64,000 bases of DNA from Thermoanaerobaculia bacterium (GCA_022822365.1 JAJEBV010000027.1:1-64000); one strand, 5' to 3'. Shown: positions 43,823 to 52,485, counted from the first letter of the stretch. Notes: generated by a model not told the origin, from the sequence alone. Made by a program: numbers and translations.

Positions 43823-45618
43823 TCGGGCGGCCGCTCCCGCCACCAGCCCGGGCCGATCCGCGACGGCCAGCCGTCCGGCGGCGTCGGCCACAGCAGGATC
43901 GTCCCCATCGGGCCGAGTTCGACGCCGCGGATGTCGTTGCCGAAGACCCACAGGAAACTGACGTGGAAGAGGAACAGCACCGGCTGGTCCCGGTACACCT
44001 CGCGGTGAATCTCCCGGTAGATCGCGGTCCGCGTCTCGCTGTCCTGCTCGCGCTTGCCCAGTTCGAAGAGCTCGTCGACCCTGGGGTTCGAGTAGCCGCC
44101 GTTGTTGCGGCCGCCGTGGTAGGCGTCGGTGGCCAACTGGTTGAAGAGGGCGTTCGGATCCTGGGTCGTGCCGCCGATCGTCCCGAGCGCCTGGAACTCG
44201 CTTTCGAGCCGCTTCTCGTTGAGGGAGGCGCTCTCGTAGGCGCGGGTCACCATCTCGACCCCGAGGCGGCGGAAGTCCTCGCGCAGGATGTCGAGCGTCG
44301 GCGGCACGTAGGTCAGTCCGGCGGTGTACGACAGCTCGAAGCTGAAGCGGACCCGCTCGCCGTCGATCTCCTTGTGGCGCCAGCCGGTGTCGGGATCGGC
44401 GAGCCAGCCGGCCCGGTCGAGAAGCTCGGCGGCGCGCGTCAGGTCGTAGTCGTAGGGGCGTTCGAGAATCGCCGGTTCGTAGTCCCATCGCTCTTCCACC
44501 ATGAAGCCGTACGACCGGCGGTAGAGGCCGTGGCCGACCCGACGGAGCACGGTCTCCGCGTCGTAGGCGTGGGCGAGCGCCCGCCGGACGAGAGGGTCGC
44601 CGAAGAACGGATTGCTCCCGTCCATGTTCCAGACGATGCAGAGCAGCAACGCCGACGCGTGACGCCCCTTCACCGCCCGCTCTTCGAACAACGGTCCCGT
44701 CGCCTGCCGGGCGAAGATGTTCGCGTCGACGTAGGTCTGGTCGTACTCGCCGCCGAGGAACTGCAGGAAGGCGAGGTTACGGTCCGGCTGGAACTTGAAG
44801 ATCATCGTCTTCGCGGCCGGCGGCGCGCGGTCGAAGAGGTAGTGGTCCTCCCACCGTTCGAGGACGACCCGGTCGTTGTTCCGCCATTCCACGAAGCGGA
44901 ACGGGCCGCTGCCGATCACCGCCTCGCGGCCGTAGCGGTTGTAGTAGGGCGAGGAGCGGAGGGTCGGATCGGCGGCGCGCTCGGCGGGGTTTCCCAGAAT
45001 GTGGCGCGGCATGATCGGAAAGGCGAGCGCCTCCAGCCGGAGCTGCGGCGCCAGGAGCCCGGCGAAGTCGAAGCGCACGCGGTGCTTCCCCTCCGCCGTC
45101 GCCCCGACGACCAGGTCGCGGGCCGTCGGCCAGAAGCTCACCGGCACGCGTTCGTCGCGCAGGGCCTCCAGCGAGAAGGCGACGTCCGCCGCGGTCCAGG
45201 GCTCGCCGTCGTGCCAGCGCAGGTCCGGATTCAGGTCCAGCGTTACCGACAGCAGGTCCTCGGACCACCGCGCCTCGCGCACCACGTTCGTGTTCCAGTC
45301 GTAGTCCGACGGGTTGCCGTGACGGATGACCAGCCACTCGAACAGCATCCCGAACATCGTCCACGCCGACGCCGCGCCCGACGGGAAGAGCGGATTGAGC
45401 GTCGCCGGCTGGGAGAAGTCGTGACGGACGACGGTCGTGTCGCTGAGAGCCCGCTCCGGATCCGCGACGGGATAGAGCTCGTACAGGGACGGCGGATCGG
45501 AGAAGGGGTCGGCATCCGGATCGTAGCCCGCGCCGTCGTCGACGACGGGAAGCGGATTGCCGCAGGCGCCGGCCAGGAGGCCGGCCGCCGCCGCTAACCA
45601 CCGGACGCTGCAGTTCAC
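43819..45618 (-). CDS. Peptide/solute-binding lipoprotein (SBP family 5)
   Basis: 599 aa from GTG 45618, which overlaps the upstream stop (GTGA). The lipobox LAGAC follows a short signal. QPATLNPLFPSG, LNPDLRWHDGEPWTAADVAFSLEAL, SYTAGLTYVPPTLDILREDFRRLGVE and the final GVELGPMG region are typical of DppA/OppA-type binding proteins. No DppB/C/D/F permease or ATPase genes are nearby. A solute-binding protein translated in an acyl-CoA-dehydrogenase operon suggests capture of the operon's substrate, or a non-transport role. Confidence 0.88.
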   Translation of the reverse strand: MNCSVRWLAAAAGLLAGACGNPLPVVDDGAGYDPDADPFSDPPSLYELYPVADPERALSDTTVVRHDFSQPATLNPLFPSGAASAWTMFGMLFEWLVIRHGNPSDYDWNTNVVREARWSEDLLSVTLDLNPDLRWHDGEPWTAADVAFSLEALRDERVPVSFWPTARDLVVGATAEGKHRVRFDFAGLLAPQLRLEALAFPIMPRHILGNPAERAADPTLRSSPYYNRYGREAVIGSGPFRFVEWRNNDRVVLERWEDHYLFDRAPPAAKTMIFKFQPDRNLAFLQFLGGEYDQTYVDANIFARQATGPLFEERAVKGRHASALLLCIVWNMDGSNPFFGDPLVRRALAHAYDAETVLRRVGHGLYRRSYGFMVEERWDYEPAILERPYDYDLTRAAELLDRAGWLADPDTGWRHKEIDGERVRFSFELSYTAGLTYVPPTLDILREDFRRLGVEMVTRAYESASLNEKRLESEFQALGTIGGTTQDPNALFNQLATDAYHGGRNNGGYSNPRVDELFELGKREQDSETRTAIYREIHREVYRDQPVLFLFHVSFLWVFGNDIRGVELGPMGTILLWPTPPDGWPSRIGPGWWRERPPE

Positions 45619-46859
45619 GCGTTGCGCTTGATGTCCCGGAACGGGCCTTGGTCGGCGCGGTATCCCTTCGGCATCCCCAGCACCCGCTCGGAGATGATGT
45701 TGCGCTGGATCTCGTCCGTGCCGCCGGCGATCGAGATGGCGGGCACCGAGACGAGGACCTCGGCGATGATCCCGTCCGCGGCCGAGTCGGGACCGCTCAG
45801 CATGGCGTCGGCGCGCGAGATCATCGTGTGGACGTGGGAAGCCTGGCGGGCGATCACGCTCGCCGCGAGCTTGCCGATCGACCCGGCCGGGATGATCTCC
45901 GTGGTGCCGGCCTTGCGGCTCGCCTCGGCGCTGTCGGAGGCGAGCCTCGCTCCGGTGTACAGGCAGATCAGCTTCGCGATCTCCTGCCGCGTCGCCGGAT
46001 CGGCGATCGTGCCGGTCTCCCGGGCGCGCGGCAGGACGAGATCCACCCGGCCTTCGCGCTGCGGGTACCAGGTGTAGGGCTCGGCGGCGATCCGGAGTTC
46101 CTCTTCGTACTCCTCGTAGATCGGCCCCTGCTTCGCACCGTCGATGGAAGACCCCCGGACTCTGCGGCTGAAGCCGCGCCGTTCGAAGGAGAGCGTCGTC
46201 TTCGCCACGTGCCAGCCGTTGCCCTCGCCGCCGATCAGATCCTCGGGCGGAACGACCGCGTTCGTCATGAAGACCTCGTTGAACGACTGGTGGCCGTTCA
46301 TCTGCCTGAGCGGACGCGCCTCGACGCCCGGCTGGCGCATGTCGAGCAGGAAGTAGCTGATCCCCTGGTGCTTCGGCACGTCCCAGTCGCTGCGCGCGAC
46401 GAGGAGCCCGAAGTCCGCGTGATGCGCGCTCGTGTTCCAGACCTTCTGGCCGTTGATGATCCACTTCCCGTCCTTCAGCTCGGCGCGGGTGCTCAGGCCG
46501 GCCAGGTCCGAGCCGCTGCCCGGCTCGCTGAAGAGCTGGCACCAGGTGTGTTCGCCGGTCAGGATCGGCCGGAGGAACCGCCGCTTCTGGTCGTCCGAAC
46601 CGCAGGCCAGGATCGTCTCGGAGGCCAGTCCCCGGGGGCCTACCTGGGCGGCCGGCACCGCGTCCCTCTCCCTGAAGACCTCGGCGACCACCGCGGTCTG
46701 GTCGAGCGTGAAGCCGCGTCCGTACCATTCCTCAGGCCAGTGCGGCGCCGCCCAGCCGCCTTCGAGCAGGATGTTCCGCCACTCGATCAGGGGACGGTCG
46801 ACGCGCCAGTTCGCGTCGAGCCAGGCCGAGACTTCGCTGCGGATCCGGTCCGGGGTCAT
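45615..46859 (-). CDS. Acyl-CoA dehydrogenase, copy 1
   Basis: 414 aa. CQLFSEPGSGSDLAGLSTRAE is the FAD/substrate-binding block, KVWNTSAHHADFGLLVARSD the central beta domain, and FSRRVRGSSIDGAK plus IAGGTDEIQRNIISERVLG the C-terminal helices with the conserved G-T-x-E-I-Q-R-N motif. It is the family branch often paired with a second, shorter acyl-CoA dehydrogenase subunit, as in steroid side-chain (FadE) heteromers. The adjacent gene upstream is such a partner and overlaps it by 4 bp (ATGA). Confidence 0.93.
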   Translation of the reverse strand: MTPDRIRSEVSAWLDANWRVDRPLIEWRNILLEGGWAAPHWPEEWYGRGFTLDQTAVVAEVFRERDAVPAAQVGPRGLASETILACGSDDQKRRFLRPILTGEHTWCQLFSEPGSGSDLAGLSTRAELKDGKWIINGQKVWNTSAHHADFGLLVARSDWDVPKHQGISYFLLDMRQPGVEARPLRQMNGHQSFNEVFMTNAVVPPEDLIGGEGNGWHVAKTTLSFERRGFSRRVRGSSIDGAKQGPIYEEYEEELRIAAEPYTWYPQREGRVDLVLPRARETGTIADPATRQEIAKLICLYTGARLASDSAEASRKAGTTEIIPAGSIGKLAASVIARQASHVHTMISRADAMLSGPDSAADGIIAEVLVSVPAISIAGGTDEIQRNIISERVLGMPKGYRADQGPFRDIKRNA

Positions 46860-47956
46860 GCCGCGCCCTCCAGCATCGTCATCATGCGCTCGCGGTGGAT
46901 CGCCGGCGTGCCGAACAGCACCTCGGAGCCCTTCGCCCGCTTGAACCAGAGGTGGGTGTCGTTCTCCCAGGTGAAGCCGATCCCGCCCCGCAACTGGATG
47001 CCGGCTCTGGCCGCGCTCATGCAGGCGTCGGCGGCCGCCGCCTTCGCCATGCTGGCGGCCCAGGGCTCGCCGGCGCCGGCATCCAGGCAGCGGGCCGAGT
47101 GGTGGGTTAGCGCACGCGCGATCTCGATCTCCAGCAGCAGGTCGGCGCAGCGGTGCTTCAGCGCCTGGAACGAGCCGATCGGCCGGCCGAACTGAAAGCG
47201 CTCCTTCGTGTAGTTCACCGTGGTCTCGAAGAGATGCTGCGCGCCGCCGATTATCTCGTGGGCCAGGGCGGAGCAGATCCGGTCCCAGATCCGGTTCAGG
47301 GCGTCGCCGCTCACTTCGCCGACGCAGCGTCCCGGAACGTCGGCGAGGGCGACGCGGGAGAGCTTGCGGGTCGAGTCGACGACCTGGAGCGGCTCGATCG
47401 TCAGGCCGGACGCGCCGCTCTCGACCGCGTGGAGCCCGAGGCCGCCGGCGCCGCTCGCTACAACCAGCAGCAGGTCGGCGACGTGGGCATCGAGGACCAT
47501 CGCGGCCGTTCCCGACAGCTTCCCGTCCGCCGCCGAGCTGATCGAGCCGCCGACGCCCGCCGGGTCGTTCAGGTCGTCGAGCACCAGGGTCGCGATCGTC
47601 GAACCGTCGGCGACGCCCGGCAGCAAGGCGCCACGGTCCTCCTCGTCCGCGGCCTCAATCAGCGCTGTCCCGGCCATCACCGCCGAGGCGAACCAGGGGC
47701 CGCAGAACAGCGTACGCCCCATCTCCTCGGCGACGATGCCGAGTTCGGCCGCGCCGCCGCCGGCGCCGCCATGGACCTCCGGGAGGTGGACGCCGGCCAG
47801 CCCGGCGTCGCCGCAGAGTTCCTGCCAGACGACCGGGTCGTAGCCCCGGTTCGTCGCCATCGACTCACGGACGGCCGTCACCGGCGACTTGTCGCGCAGG
47901 GCCCGGGACACGATGTCGCGGAGAAGGTTCTGCTCCTTCGAGAACTCCGTCTGCAC
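46856..47956 (-). CDS. Acyl-CoA dehydrogenase, copy 2 (shorter partner subunit)
   Basis: 366 aa from GTG 47956, preferred because AGGAGG lies 4 nt upstream; an ATG at 47974 lacks one. EFSKEQNLLRDIVSR, LAGVHLPEVHGGAG, FQFGRPIGSFQALKHRCADL and QLRGGIGFTWENDTHLWFKR are the expected blocks. The middle beta domain is degenerate compared with copy 1, as in non-catalytic halves of FadE-type heterotetramers. First gene of the leftward operon, divergent from the TetR gene and probably controlled by it. Confidence 0.9.
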   Translation of the reverse strand: MQTEFSKEQNLLRDIVSRALRDKSPVTAVRESMATNRGYDPVVWQELCGDAGLAGVHLPEVHGGAGGGAAELGIVAEEMGRTLFCGPWFASAVMAGTALIEAADEEDRGALLPGVADGSTIATLVLDDLNDPAGVGGSISSAADGKLSGTAAMVLDAHVADLLLVVASGAGGLGLHAVESGASGLTIEPLQVVDSTRKLSRVALADVPGRCVGEVSGDALNRIWDRICSALAHEIIGGAQHLFETTVNYTKERFQFGRPIGSFQALKHRCADLLLEIEIARALTHHSARCLDAGAGEPWAASMAKAAAADACMSAARAGIQLRGGIGFTWENDTHLWFKRAKGSEVLFGTPAIHRERMMTMLEGAA

Positions 47957-48043
47957 GCTACCTCCTGTCGCCATTCACCAGCCCGGGAAACCAGGCCGCA
48001 ACTCCGCAGCGTACCCGAGGCGGATAGAGTCGCGGTGGCCCCG

Positions 48044-48075
48044 CGGCCAGCATCTTACTGAGTGACCAGCCAGCA
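48044..48075. promoter_or_regulatory. Candidate TetR operator region between the catabolic operon and the tetR gene
   Basis: Within the divergent gap, GGCCAGCA (48046-48053) and CCAGCCAGCA (48066-48075) are copies of the TGCTGGC half-site (complement strand) found in the LLM promoter operator at 39582-39601. CGGCCAGCAT followed by a TACTG is shared by both places. This is the expected position for autoregulation by the TetR protein together with control of the acyl-CoA-dehydrogenase operon. Confidence 0.5.
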
Positions 48076-48097
48076 CTTCATTCGAGCCAAGTCAGGC

Positions 48098-48763
48098 ATG
48101 ACCGAGTCCAGCCGCTTGAATTCGAGAACCGACGGCCAGGCCGCGGCACGGCCGCGCCGCACCCAGGCCGAAAGGCGTGCCGAGTCGGAACGCGAGATCC
48201 TCCGCGCCGGAGCGACGCTGTTCGGCCGCCAGGGCTACACGGCGACGACCCTGGAGCAGATCGGCAAGGAGGCCGGGTACTCGAGCGCCCTCGTGTCGTT
48301 GCGCTACGGCTCCAAGGAGGGCATCGCCGAGGCGATCGTCGACCGCCTCCAGTCCCGGGCCGGCAGCGAGGTGTTCGAGCCCGAGGAGGGAATCACGGGT
48401 CTCGCCAGGTTGAACCGGCTCTTCGACGGCTACTCGGACCTCATCCGCGACGCGGGGATCTGGCTGCGCGCCCTGTTCATGCTGATGACGGACTCCCTGG
48501 GGCCGCTGAACGGGAAGATCGACCTGTTCAGAGCCGGCAACGCCAACTTCGCGGCCGCCTTCGAACGGGCCATCCGCGAGGGGCAGGAAGCCGGCGAGAT
48601 CCGGACCGATGTCGACTCCGCCGGGACGGCGTTCGAGATCCTCGCCTCGATCAGGGGAACCACCCTCCTCTGGCTGCTCGATCCGGAAAAGGTCGATCTC
48701 GTCGCGGCGATCGAGAACCTCCGCGCCAGCGTCGAGGATCGGCTTTCGGCACGGAGCGACTGA
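48098..48763 (+). CDS. TetR/AcrR-family transcriptional regulator
   Basis: About 221 aa from the ATG at 48098; a GTG at 48062 is possible but would put the coding start inside the putative operator. RRAESEREILRAGATLFGRQGYTATTLEQIGKEAGYSSALVSLRYGSKEGIAEAIV is the N-terminal HTH in the typical TetR order. The C-terminal helical half (IRDAGIWLRALFMLMTDSLG and following) is the ligand-binding domain. It diverges from the acyl-CoA-dehydrogenase operon, the usual arrangement for local repressors responding to an acyl-CoA or lipid ligand. Confidence 0.92.
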   Translation: MTESSRLNSRTDGQAAARPRRTQAERRAESEREILRAGATLFGRQGYTATTLEQIGKEAGYSSALVSLRYGSKEGIAEAIVDRLQSRAGSEVFEPEEGITGLARLNRLFDGYSDLIRDAGIWLRALFMLMTDSLGPLNGKIDLFRAGNANFAAAFERAIREGQEAGEIRTDVDSAGTAFEILASIRGTTLLWLLDPEKVDLVAAIENLRASVEDRLSARSD

Positions 48764-48770
48764 AGGCGTC

Positions 48771-48864
48771 AAAGCGGAGCCGCTTCGCGGCGCGTGTTCC
48801 TGCCGCCTTCGGCGCGTGTTCACCGCGGGTCAGAAGACCCGCGGCAACAGACCCGCGCACCCAG
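48771..48864 (+). repeat. Dispersed hairpin repeat, copy H
   Basis: Longest copy (about 94 bp): AAAGCGGAGCCGC start, CGCTTCGCGGCG hairpin, a degenerate middle part, GCGGGTCAGAAGACCCGC hairpin, an extra GGCAACAGACCC and the GCGCACCCAG tail. It lies between the converging ends of tetR and yghU. Confidence 0.8.
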
Positions 48865-48878
48865 CGGAGGCGGCAGCG

Positions 48879-49751
48879 TCAGTCCGTCTCGGGTTCCAGC
48901 TTGTCCTGGGTCTTCGTCTCGAAGTCGGCGGCGCCGTGACGCTCCCGTAGCTGGGTTTCCGGCGGTCCCCAGGCGCGGTTCACCATCCGGCCGCGCTTCA
49001 CCGCCGGGCGTCCGGCGATCTCCCGGCCCCAGCGGTTCACGTTCTCGTAGCTCTGCCCCTCGATGAACTCGCCGGCCTCGTAGAGGTGGCCGGCGGCCAG
49101 CGCGCCGTACCAGGGCCAGATAGCCATGTCGGCGATGGAGTACTCGTCTCCCGCCATGTACCGGGCGTCCGCCAGGTGACGGTCGAGCACGTCGAGCTGA
49201 CGCTTCACTTCCATCGTGAACCGGTCGATTGCGTACTCGATCTTCTCCGGCGCGTAGGCGTAGAAGTGGCCGAAGCCGCCACCGAGGTAGGGAGCGCTCC
49301 CCATCTGCCAGAACAGCCAGGACAGGCACTCGGTCCGGGCGCCGTGGTCCTCGGGCAGGAAGTCGCCGAACTTCTCGGCCAGGTAGAGAAGGATCGCGCC
49401 CGATTCGAAGACCCGCGTGGGCGGCTCCGTACCGTGGTCGACGAACGTGGGGATCTTGGAGTTCGGATTCGCCGCGACGAAGCCGCTCGAGAACTGGTCG
49501 CCGTCGCCGATGTTGATCAGGTAGGCGTCGTACTCGGCGTCATGCCCGCGGTCCAGGAGCTCCTCGAGCATCACCGTGACCTTCACCCCGTTCGGCGTGG
49601 CGAGCGAGTAGAGCTGGAACGGATGCTCGCCTACCGGCAGGTCCTTCTCGTGGGTCGGACCCGCGATCGGCCGGTTGATCTTCGCGAAGCGGCCACCGCT
49701 TTCGGTGTCCCACTTCCATACCTTGGGCGGGGTGTAGGGGGAGTCGTTCAT
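48879..49751 (-). CDS. yghU: Glutathione-transferase-family disulfide oxidoreductase YghU
   Basis: 290 aa, same length as Escherichia coli YghU. FAKINRPIAGPTHEKDLPVGEHPFQLYSL at the start, TPNGVKVTVMLEELL, INIGDGDQFSSGFVAANPNSKIP, FESGAILLYLAEKFG and SIADMAIWPWYG line up with it almost throughout. YghU binds two glutathiones and reduces disulfides and organic hydroperoxides. Notable here because the same window encodes bacillithiol synthesis (bshA, bshC), so the thiol used in this organism is open. An export signal is absent. Confidence 0.93.
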   Translation of the reverse strand: MNDSPYTPPKVWKWDTESGGRFAKINRPIAGPTHEKDLPVGEHPFQLYSLATPNGVKVTVMLEELLDRGHDAEYDAYLINIGDGDQFSSGFVAANPNSKIPTFVDHGTEPPTRVFESGAILLYLAEKFGDFLPEDHGARTECLSWLFWQMGSAPYLGGGFGHFYAYAPEKIEYAIDRFTMEVKRQLDVLDRHLADARYMAGDEYSIADMAIWPWYGALAAGHLYEAGEFIEGQSYENVNRWGREIAGRPAVKRGRMVNRAWGPPETQLRERHGAADFETKTQDKLEPETD

Positions 49752-49783
49752 GGGATCAGTCCTGGTCCGCCGCGTGGAGAGAA

Positions 49784-49860
49784 TGGTGCACCCTGGAGGA
49801 GTCGAACCCCCAACCTTCGGATCCGTAGTCCGACGCTCTATCCAGTTGAGCTAAGGGTGC
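49784..49860 (-). tRNA. tRNA-Arg (anticodon ACG)
   Basis: Reading leftward, GCACCC at the 5' end pairs with GGGTGC at the 3' end. The D-arm (AGCTCAACTGGATAGAGC), anticodon arm (TCGGA, loop CTACGGA, TCCGA), TPC arm (GGGGGTTCGACTCCTCC region) and an encoded CCA at 49784-49786 are all present. Loop position 34-36 reads ACG, so it decodes CGN arginine codons after A-to-I editing. It lies between yghU and the NYN-domain gene. Confidence 0.95.
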
Positions 49861-49926
49861 ATTTCAAGGCCGCCGCACCGAGCGAGTGCGGAACCCTAGC
49901 AGCTTGGGTTGGAGAAGTGGAACGAC

Positions 49927-50004
49927 AAAGCGGAGCCGGCCTGCGGCCGGCGCGTACTGCCGGGCGCCTGCGGCGCCAGCGGGTCAGAAGACCCGCGCAC
50001 CTAA
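49927..50004 (+). repeat. Dispersed hairpin repeat, copy I
   Basis: AAAGCGGAGCCGGC start, diverged first hairpins (GCCGGCCTGCGGCCGGC, GGCGCCTGCGGCGCC), then GCGGGTCAGAAGACCCGC and GCGCACCTAAG. Its last part overlaps the 3' end of the NYN-domain gene, whose stop codon lies inside the repeat. Confidence 0.8.
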
Positions 50005-50925
50005 GTCGATGAAGCGGTCGCACTGGGCGCGCACCTGCGGGTCGCCCTCCGAACCGCCGAGGCCGATGACCGTCAAGCCGTTCATCTGCAGCTTGGCGAC
50101 CAGGGGCAGCATCTGGACCGACGTCGCCACCAGCACGACCGTGTCGACGCTCTGTTTCGTGTAGCAGAGCTCCAGCGCATCCACGACGATCCGCACAGCG
50201 GCGGAGCAGCCGCGCACTTCCGTGCCCGAGGGCACGTCGACGACCTCGGCGCCTCCACCGTGGAGCGCCTTCCGGTCTAGCCGCTCCTCGCTCGCGTCGG
50301 CGTAGACGCGGCGCAGCACGAGCGTGCCGAGTTCCCCGTCCAGCCGCGCCAGCAGCCCCTCCGCATCGAGCGCCGGGCCGCCCTCGAGGCTTCGCTCCAG
50401 ACCGCCCAGGTCGAGAAGGACCGCGGCGCGGCCCGGTCCACCCGACTTCGTCTTCCGTGGCGCGGCGGCCGGACCCTGCGCTTCGGCGCCCTCGCCGGCC
50501 TCGCCCTGCTGCTGCGGTCCCCCACCGCGTCCGCGGCGGCGCGAGCGACGGCGACGGCGGCGACGACGCTTGGGAGGCGCGGCCTCTCCGTCATCGCCAG
50601 TGGCGGACCGGGCCGGTTCCGCCGGTTCCGTCGCGGCCTCGAGGGCCGCGGACACCGGAGGTTCGGCGGTCGGCTCGGCCTCTTCCGCCGCTTCCTCCTG
50701 CCCGCCCGGCGCTTCCTCCGCCGCCGCCAGCTCGGCCAGCGGGGCCTCGGTCGGCTCGGAGGCCGTCAACTCGTCTTCGTCAGGCGCGGGAGCGGCCGCG
50801 GACTCGTCGCCGCCAGCCGTCTCGACCTGCGGCTCGTCCTCCGTCTCGGCGCTGGCTGCTTCCGGCCGCGCCGGTCCAGGCTTCTCCTCCGCTGCCGGTC
50901 TCCGCCACCAGGGATTCACTCTCAC
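49984..50925 (-). CDS. NYN-domain (PIN-like RNase) protein with a low-complexity N-terminus
   Basis: 313 aa. Residues 1-170 are disordered: long Glu/Ala/Pro runs and then a strongly basic block (KRRRRRRRRSRRRGRGGG) suited to RNA binding. From about residue 170 an NYN domain follows: LLDLGGLERSL (first catalytic Asp), RRVYADASEE, KQSVDTVVLVATSVQMLPLV and CDRFIDLGARVF. NYN proteins are PIN-fold RNases. The protein ends abruptly after FIDLG; the final ARVF and stop are encoded by the repeat copy at 49927-50004, so an original C-terminal extension may have been lost. Confidence 0.8.
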   Translation of the reverse strand: MRVNPWWRRPAAEEKPGPARPEAASAETEDEPQVETAGGDESAAAPAPDEDELTASEPTEAPLAELAAAEEAPGGQEEAAEEAEPTAEPPVSAALEAATEPAEPARSATGDDGEAAPPKRRRRRRRRSRRRGRGGGPQQQGEAGEGAEAQGPAAAPRKTKSGGPGRAAVLLDLGGLERSLEGGPALDAEGLLARLDGELGTLVLRRVYADASEERLDRKALHGGGAEVVDVPSGTEVRGCSAAVRIVVDALELCYTKQSVDTVVLVATSVQMLPLVAKLQMNGLTVIGLGGSEGDPQVRAQCDRFIDLGARVF

Positions 50926-51012
50926 TTTCCCCCTATCGGAAGTCCTGTTCGGGCTGCTTCGGCGCCGGGCGAAACCGCCTCACCGGGCGGCGGCCGGCGC
51001 CGCCGGGGATTG

Positions 51013-51028
51013 TATAGTCCGGGCAGTG
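51013..51028 (+). promoter_or_regulatory. Possible leaderless promoter for the deoxynucleoside kinase
   Basis: TATAGT (51013-51018) ends 7 nt before the GTG at 51026, the usual distance from a -10 box to the transcription start. No Shine-Dalgarno sequence is present in this interval, so translation may begin at or within a few bases of the mRNA 5' end. Confidence 0.4.
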
Positions 51029-51676
51029 CCCGTGGACGCGCTCCCGTACCGGTACCTGGCCGTCGACGGACCGATCGGCGTAGGCAAAACGACCCTGGTC
51101 GAGATGCTCGCGCAACGCTTCGAGGGGGTGAAGATCCTCGAAGACGTGGACAACCCCTTCCTCGAGGCGTTCTACCGCGACCGGCCCGGCACCGCGTTCC
51201 AGACCGAGCTCTACTTCCTGCTGACGCGGTACAAACAGCAACTCGACCTGGCCCAGGAAGAGCTGTTCGATCCCATCCGCCTCGCCGACTACACTTTCGC
51301 CAAGAGTCGGCTGTTCGCCTTCCTGAACCTGGCGGACGGCGACCTGATGCTGTTCGAGAAGCTCTACGACCTGCTCGAGCCGCAACTGAGCCAGCCGGAC
51401 CTGCTGATCTTCCTGACCGCCGACATCGACACCTGCATGGCGCGGATTCACAAGCGCCGCCGCGCCATCGAACAGAACATCTCGGCCGACTACCTGGGTG
51501 AACTGATCGAGGCCTACAACCACCACTACTACCACTACGATGGGTCGCCCCTGCTCGTCGTGGACAGCCGCAACCTGGACTTCGAGCACAAACCGACCGA
51601 CTTCGAGGAATTGCTCCACCACATCTCGCGGCAGATCCGCGGCACCGAGTACTTCGTGCCCGCGCGCAGCACCTGA
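51026..51676 (+). CDS. Deoxynucleoside kinase (dNK/dGK-dCK family)
   Basis: 216 aa; start GTG 51026 (GTG 51032 is an alternative). YLAVDGPIGVGKTTL (about residues 9-23) is the P-loop. LEDVDNPFLEAFYRDRP, FQTELYFLLTRYKQQ and the RIHKRRRAIEQNIS lid-type region match bacterial deoxyguanosine/deoxyadenosine-kinase-type enzymes, including an LADYTFAKSRLFAFLNL segment in place of the DRS-like motif. It phosphorylates deoxynucleosides for nucleotide salvage. thiG follows 12 bp later. Confidence 0.88.
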   Translation: MPVDALPYRYLAVDGPIGVGKTTLVEMLAQRFEGVKILEDVDNPFLEAFYRDRPGTAFQTELYFLLTRYKQQLDLAQEELFDPIRLADYTFAKSRLFAFLNLADGDLMLFEKLYDLLEPQLSQPDLLIFLTADIDTCMARIHKRRRAIEQNISADYLGELIEAYNHHYYHYDGSPLLVVDSRNLDFEHKPTDFEELLHHISRQIRGTEYFVPARST

Positions 51677-51688
51677 GAGAAAGACGCC

Positions 51689-52468
51689 ATGACCACGCCA
51701 GAGCCCCTTGTCATCGCCGGCCGCGAGTTCCGCTCGCGTCTCATTCTCGGCACCGGCAAGTACAGCGACGAACAGGTGATGGTCGACGCCTTCGACGCCT
51801 CGGGCACCGAGATGGTCACGGTGGCGCTCCGGCGCGTCAACCTCGACGACCTGGGCAAGGGGTCGCTGATCGACCACGTCGACCAGGACCGCTACCTGCT
51901 GCTCCCCAACACCGCCGCCTGCTACACCGCGGACGAGGCGGTGCGGACGGCGCGGCTGGCGCGCGAATTGGGCGGCTGGAACTGGGTCAAGCTGGAAGTG
52001 ATCGGCGACGAGAAGACCCTCTTTCCCGACAACGAAGAACTGCTCGCGGCGACCCGGGAACTCGTCGCCGACGACTTCGTCGTGCTTCCCTACACGACGG
52101 ACGATCCGATCACCTGCCGCAAGCTCGAGGACCTCGGCGCGGCCGCGGTGATGCCGCTCGCGGCGCCGATCGGCTCGGGGATGGGCATCCGCAATCCGGC
52201 GAACCTGCGGATCATCGTCGAGCAGGCGAACGTGCCGGTCATCGTGGACGCCGGCGTCGGTACCGCGAGCGACGCCGCCCTGGCGATGGAGCTGGGTGCG
52301 GACGGCGTGCTGATGAACACGGGCGTCGCCGGCGCCCGGGATCCGGTGCGCATGGCCCGGGCGATGAAGCTGGCCGTCGAAGCCGGCTGGCTGGCGGCCA
52401 ACGCCGGGCGGATTCCGAAGAAGCTGTATGCAACGGCGTCGTCGCCGGCGGAGGGAGTGTTGGAGTGA
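51689..52468 (+). CDS. thiG: Thiazole synthase ThiG
   Basis: 259 aa, normal length. [12 protein letters not shown] at the start, TVALRRVN (strand of the barrel), [40 protein letters not shown] with the Schiff-base Lys, and [30 protein letters not shown] (phosphate-binding) are all present. ThiG makes the thiazole phosphate half of thiamine from DXP, dehydroglycine and ThiS thiocarboxylate. No thiS, thiF or thiO is adjacent, so the pathway must be split. No TPP riboswitch is visible in the 12-bp gap upstream. Confidence 0.97.
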   Translation: MTTPEPLVIAGREFRSRLILGTGKYSDEQVMVDAFDASGTEMVTVALRRVNLDDLGKGSLIDHVDQDRYLLLPNTAACYTADEAVRTARLARELGGWNWVKLEVIGDEKTLFPDNEELLAATRELVADDFVVLPYTTDDPITCRKLEDLGAAAVMPLAAPIGSGMGIRNPANLRIIVEQANVPVIVDAGVGTASDAALAMELGADGVLMNTGVAGARDPVRMARAMKLAVEAGWLAANAGRIPKKLYATASSPAEGVLE

Positions 52469-52485
52469 TCGGCCCGGCGCTTTGA

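Noticed and set aside
45619..46728. In-frame upstream extension of the solute-binding protein
   Set aside because: It is antisense-like sequence inside the acyl-CoA dehydrogenase gene in another frame; the lipoprotein signal begins at GTG 45618.
51677..51688. Expected TPP riboswitch upstream of thiG
   Set aside because: Only 12 bp separates thiG from the preceding gene and no THI-box is visible there or in the flanking coding sequence.
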